Assembly: GCA_047975265.1 (NCBI GenBank)
Contig: JBKEDE010000022.1
Location: forward strand, 1 to 6,106
Length of the DNA: 6,106 bases
From: UJ101 sp047975265
GTDB lineage: Bacteria; Bacteroidota; Bacteroidia; Flavobacteriales; UJ101
Direction: 5' to 3'
Below the pieces are notes generated by a model, which was given only the letters and a program-made list of their open reading frames with translations, was not told the DNA's origin and made no database searches. This document shows positions 5,936-6,106 of the stretch, piece after piece. Both the position numbers and the translations under genes were made by a program. Each line of letters begins with the position of its first letter. Within the stretch, counting starts at the first letter, position 1.

Positions 5936-6106
5936 ATGCAAAAGCCAGAATTTTCGTAAAGATGGTATGGTCAACCAAAGGCAAAGATATTTTTGCAAGG
6001 ATTGCAGCCACCACTTTACAGTTGAGCAGGTTGGAAAACCGAACAAACTTAAAAGGGATGCACTTATTCTGTATCTTGAGGGACTGGGATTTCGTTCTAT
6101 AGGAAG
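5919..6106 (+). CDS. IS1-type transposase, N-terminal part (3' end outside window)
   Basis: Sixty-two whole codons are visible from ATG at 5919, open to the right edge. The start of the protein is a zinc ribbon: C4-P-K-C7 and C26-K-D-C29, with QRQRYFCKDC as the typical second half, followed by HHFTV. A helix-turn-helix then begins with KLKRDALILYLEGLGFRSIG, the pattern that follows the zinc ribbon in InsA-like IS1 transposases of Bacteroidota. The catalytic DDE part is not visible, so activity cannot be judged. IS1595-type elements also carry zinc ribbons and are the main alternative. Expression is probably driven by the promoter at 5860-5890 and may be limited by the inverted repeat around the start codon. 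Confidence 0.85.
   Translation, partial: MKNCPKCKSQNFRKDGMVNQRQRYFCKDCSHHFTVEQVGKPNKLKRDALILYLEGLGFRSIG

Larger units (their letters stand above)
5877..6106 (+). mobile_element. IS1-type insertion sequence, left end (continues past window)
   Basis: The transposase gene beginning at 5919 marks an IS1-type element truncated by the window edge. The exact left end cannot be fixed because the right terminal repeat and the target duplication are outside the window. The boundary given is simply the first base after the preceding stop codon; the true end probably lies between 5877 and 5887. Confidence 0.6.

Noticed and set aside
5843..6046. Minus-strand frame of 67 codons across the IS1 left end
   Set aside because: It runs antisense through the zinc-ribbon coding sequence of the IS1-type transposase, which is clearly real.

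Overview
The window looks like chromosomal DNA of a member of the Bacteroidota, most likely a flavobacterium of the Chryseobacterium/Elizabethkingia type. The basis is AT-rich DNA, candidate promoters with the Bacteroidota -7 element TAnnTTTG, weak A-rich ribosome-binding contexts, short lipoprotein signal peptides ending in Ser/Gly-Cys-Lys, and a glycosyltransferase and IS repertoire typical of that group. Genus is inference; no rRNA or housekeeping marker is present.

Left part (1-1663): the 3' end of a GxxExxY-family gene (PD-(D/E)XK-like fold) is cut by the window edge. A good TAnnTTTG promoter follows, then a complete GT4-type glycosyltransferase of 432 aa. GxxExxY genes are often found in surface-polysaccharide loci, so this is probably the edge of an envelope-glycan region. 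The glycosyltransferase carries a G/C-rich palindrome between its two Rossmann domains that looks like a small inserted repeat.

Middle (about 1687-2800): a complete IS630-family insertion sequence with a one-ORF DDE transposase on the minus strand, imperfect ~31-33 bp terminal inverted repeats and a probable TA target duplication. It starts 23 bp after the glycosyltransferase stop codon and abuts the decayed beginning of the next gene.

Right part (2801-5876): a distinctly more AT-rich block of four plus-strand genes. The first is broken: it has no start or signal peptide and needs a one-base frameshift at a run of nine T. The next three encode lipoproteins (291, 318 and 141 aa); one resembles DUF3828 proteins in its N-terminal half, the others are unrecognised. 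The genes are tightly spaced (5 bp gap after the broken gene; 10 bp overlap between the last two), apart from one 118 bp gap. They probably form an envelope lipoprotein cluster, possibly acquired horizontally.

Right edge (from about 5877): the 5' end of an IS1-type element. It has its own candidate promoter and a perfect 11 bp inverted repeat bracketing the transposase start codon, an arrangement that could silence transposase translation on read-through transcripts. No tRNA, rRNA, CRISPR or convincing intrinsic terminator was found. The best leads are the IS1 start-codon hairpin, the headless frameshifted gene next to IS630, the palindrome in the glycosyltransferase and the uncharacterised lipoprotein cluster.
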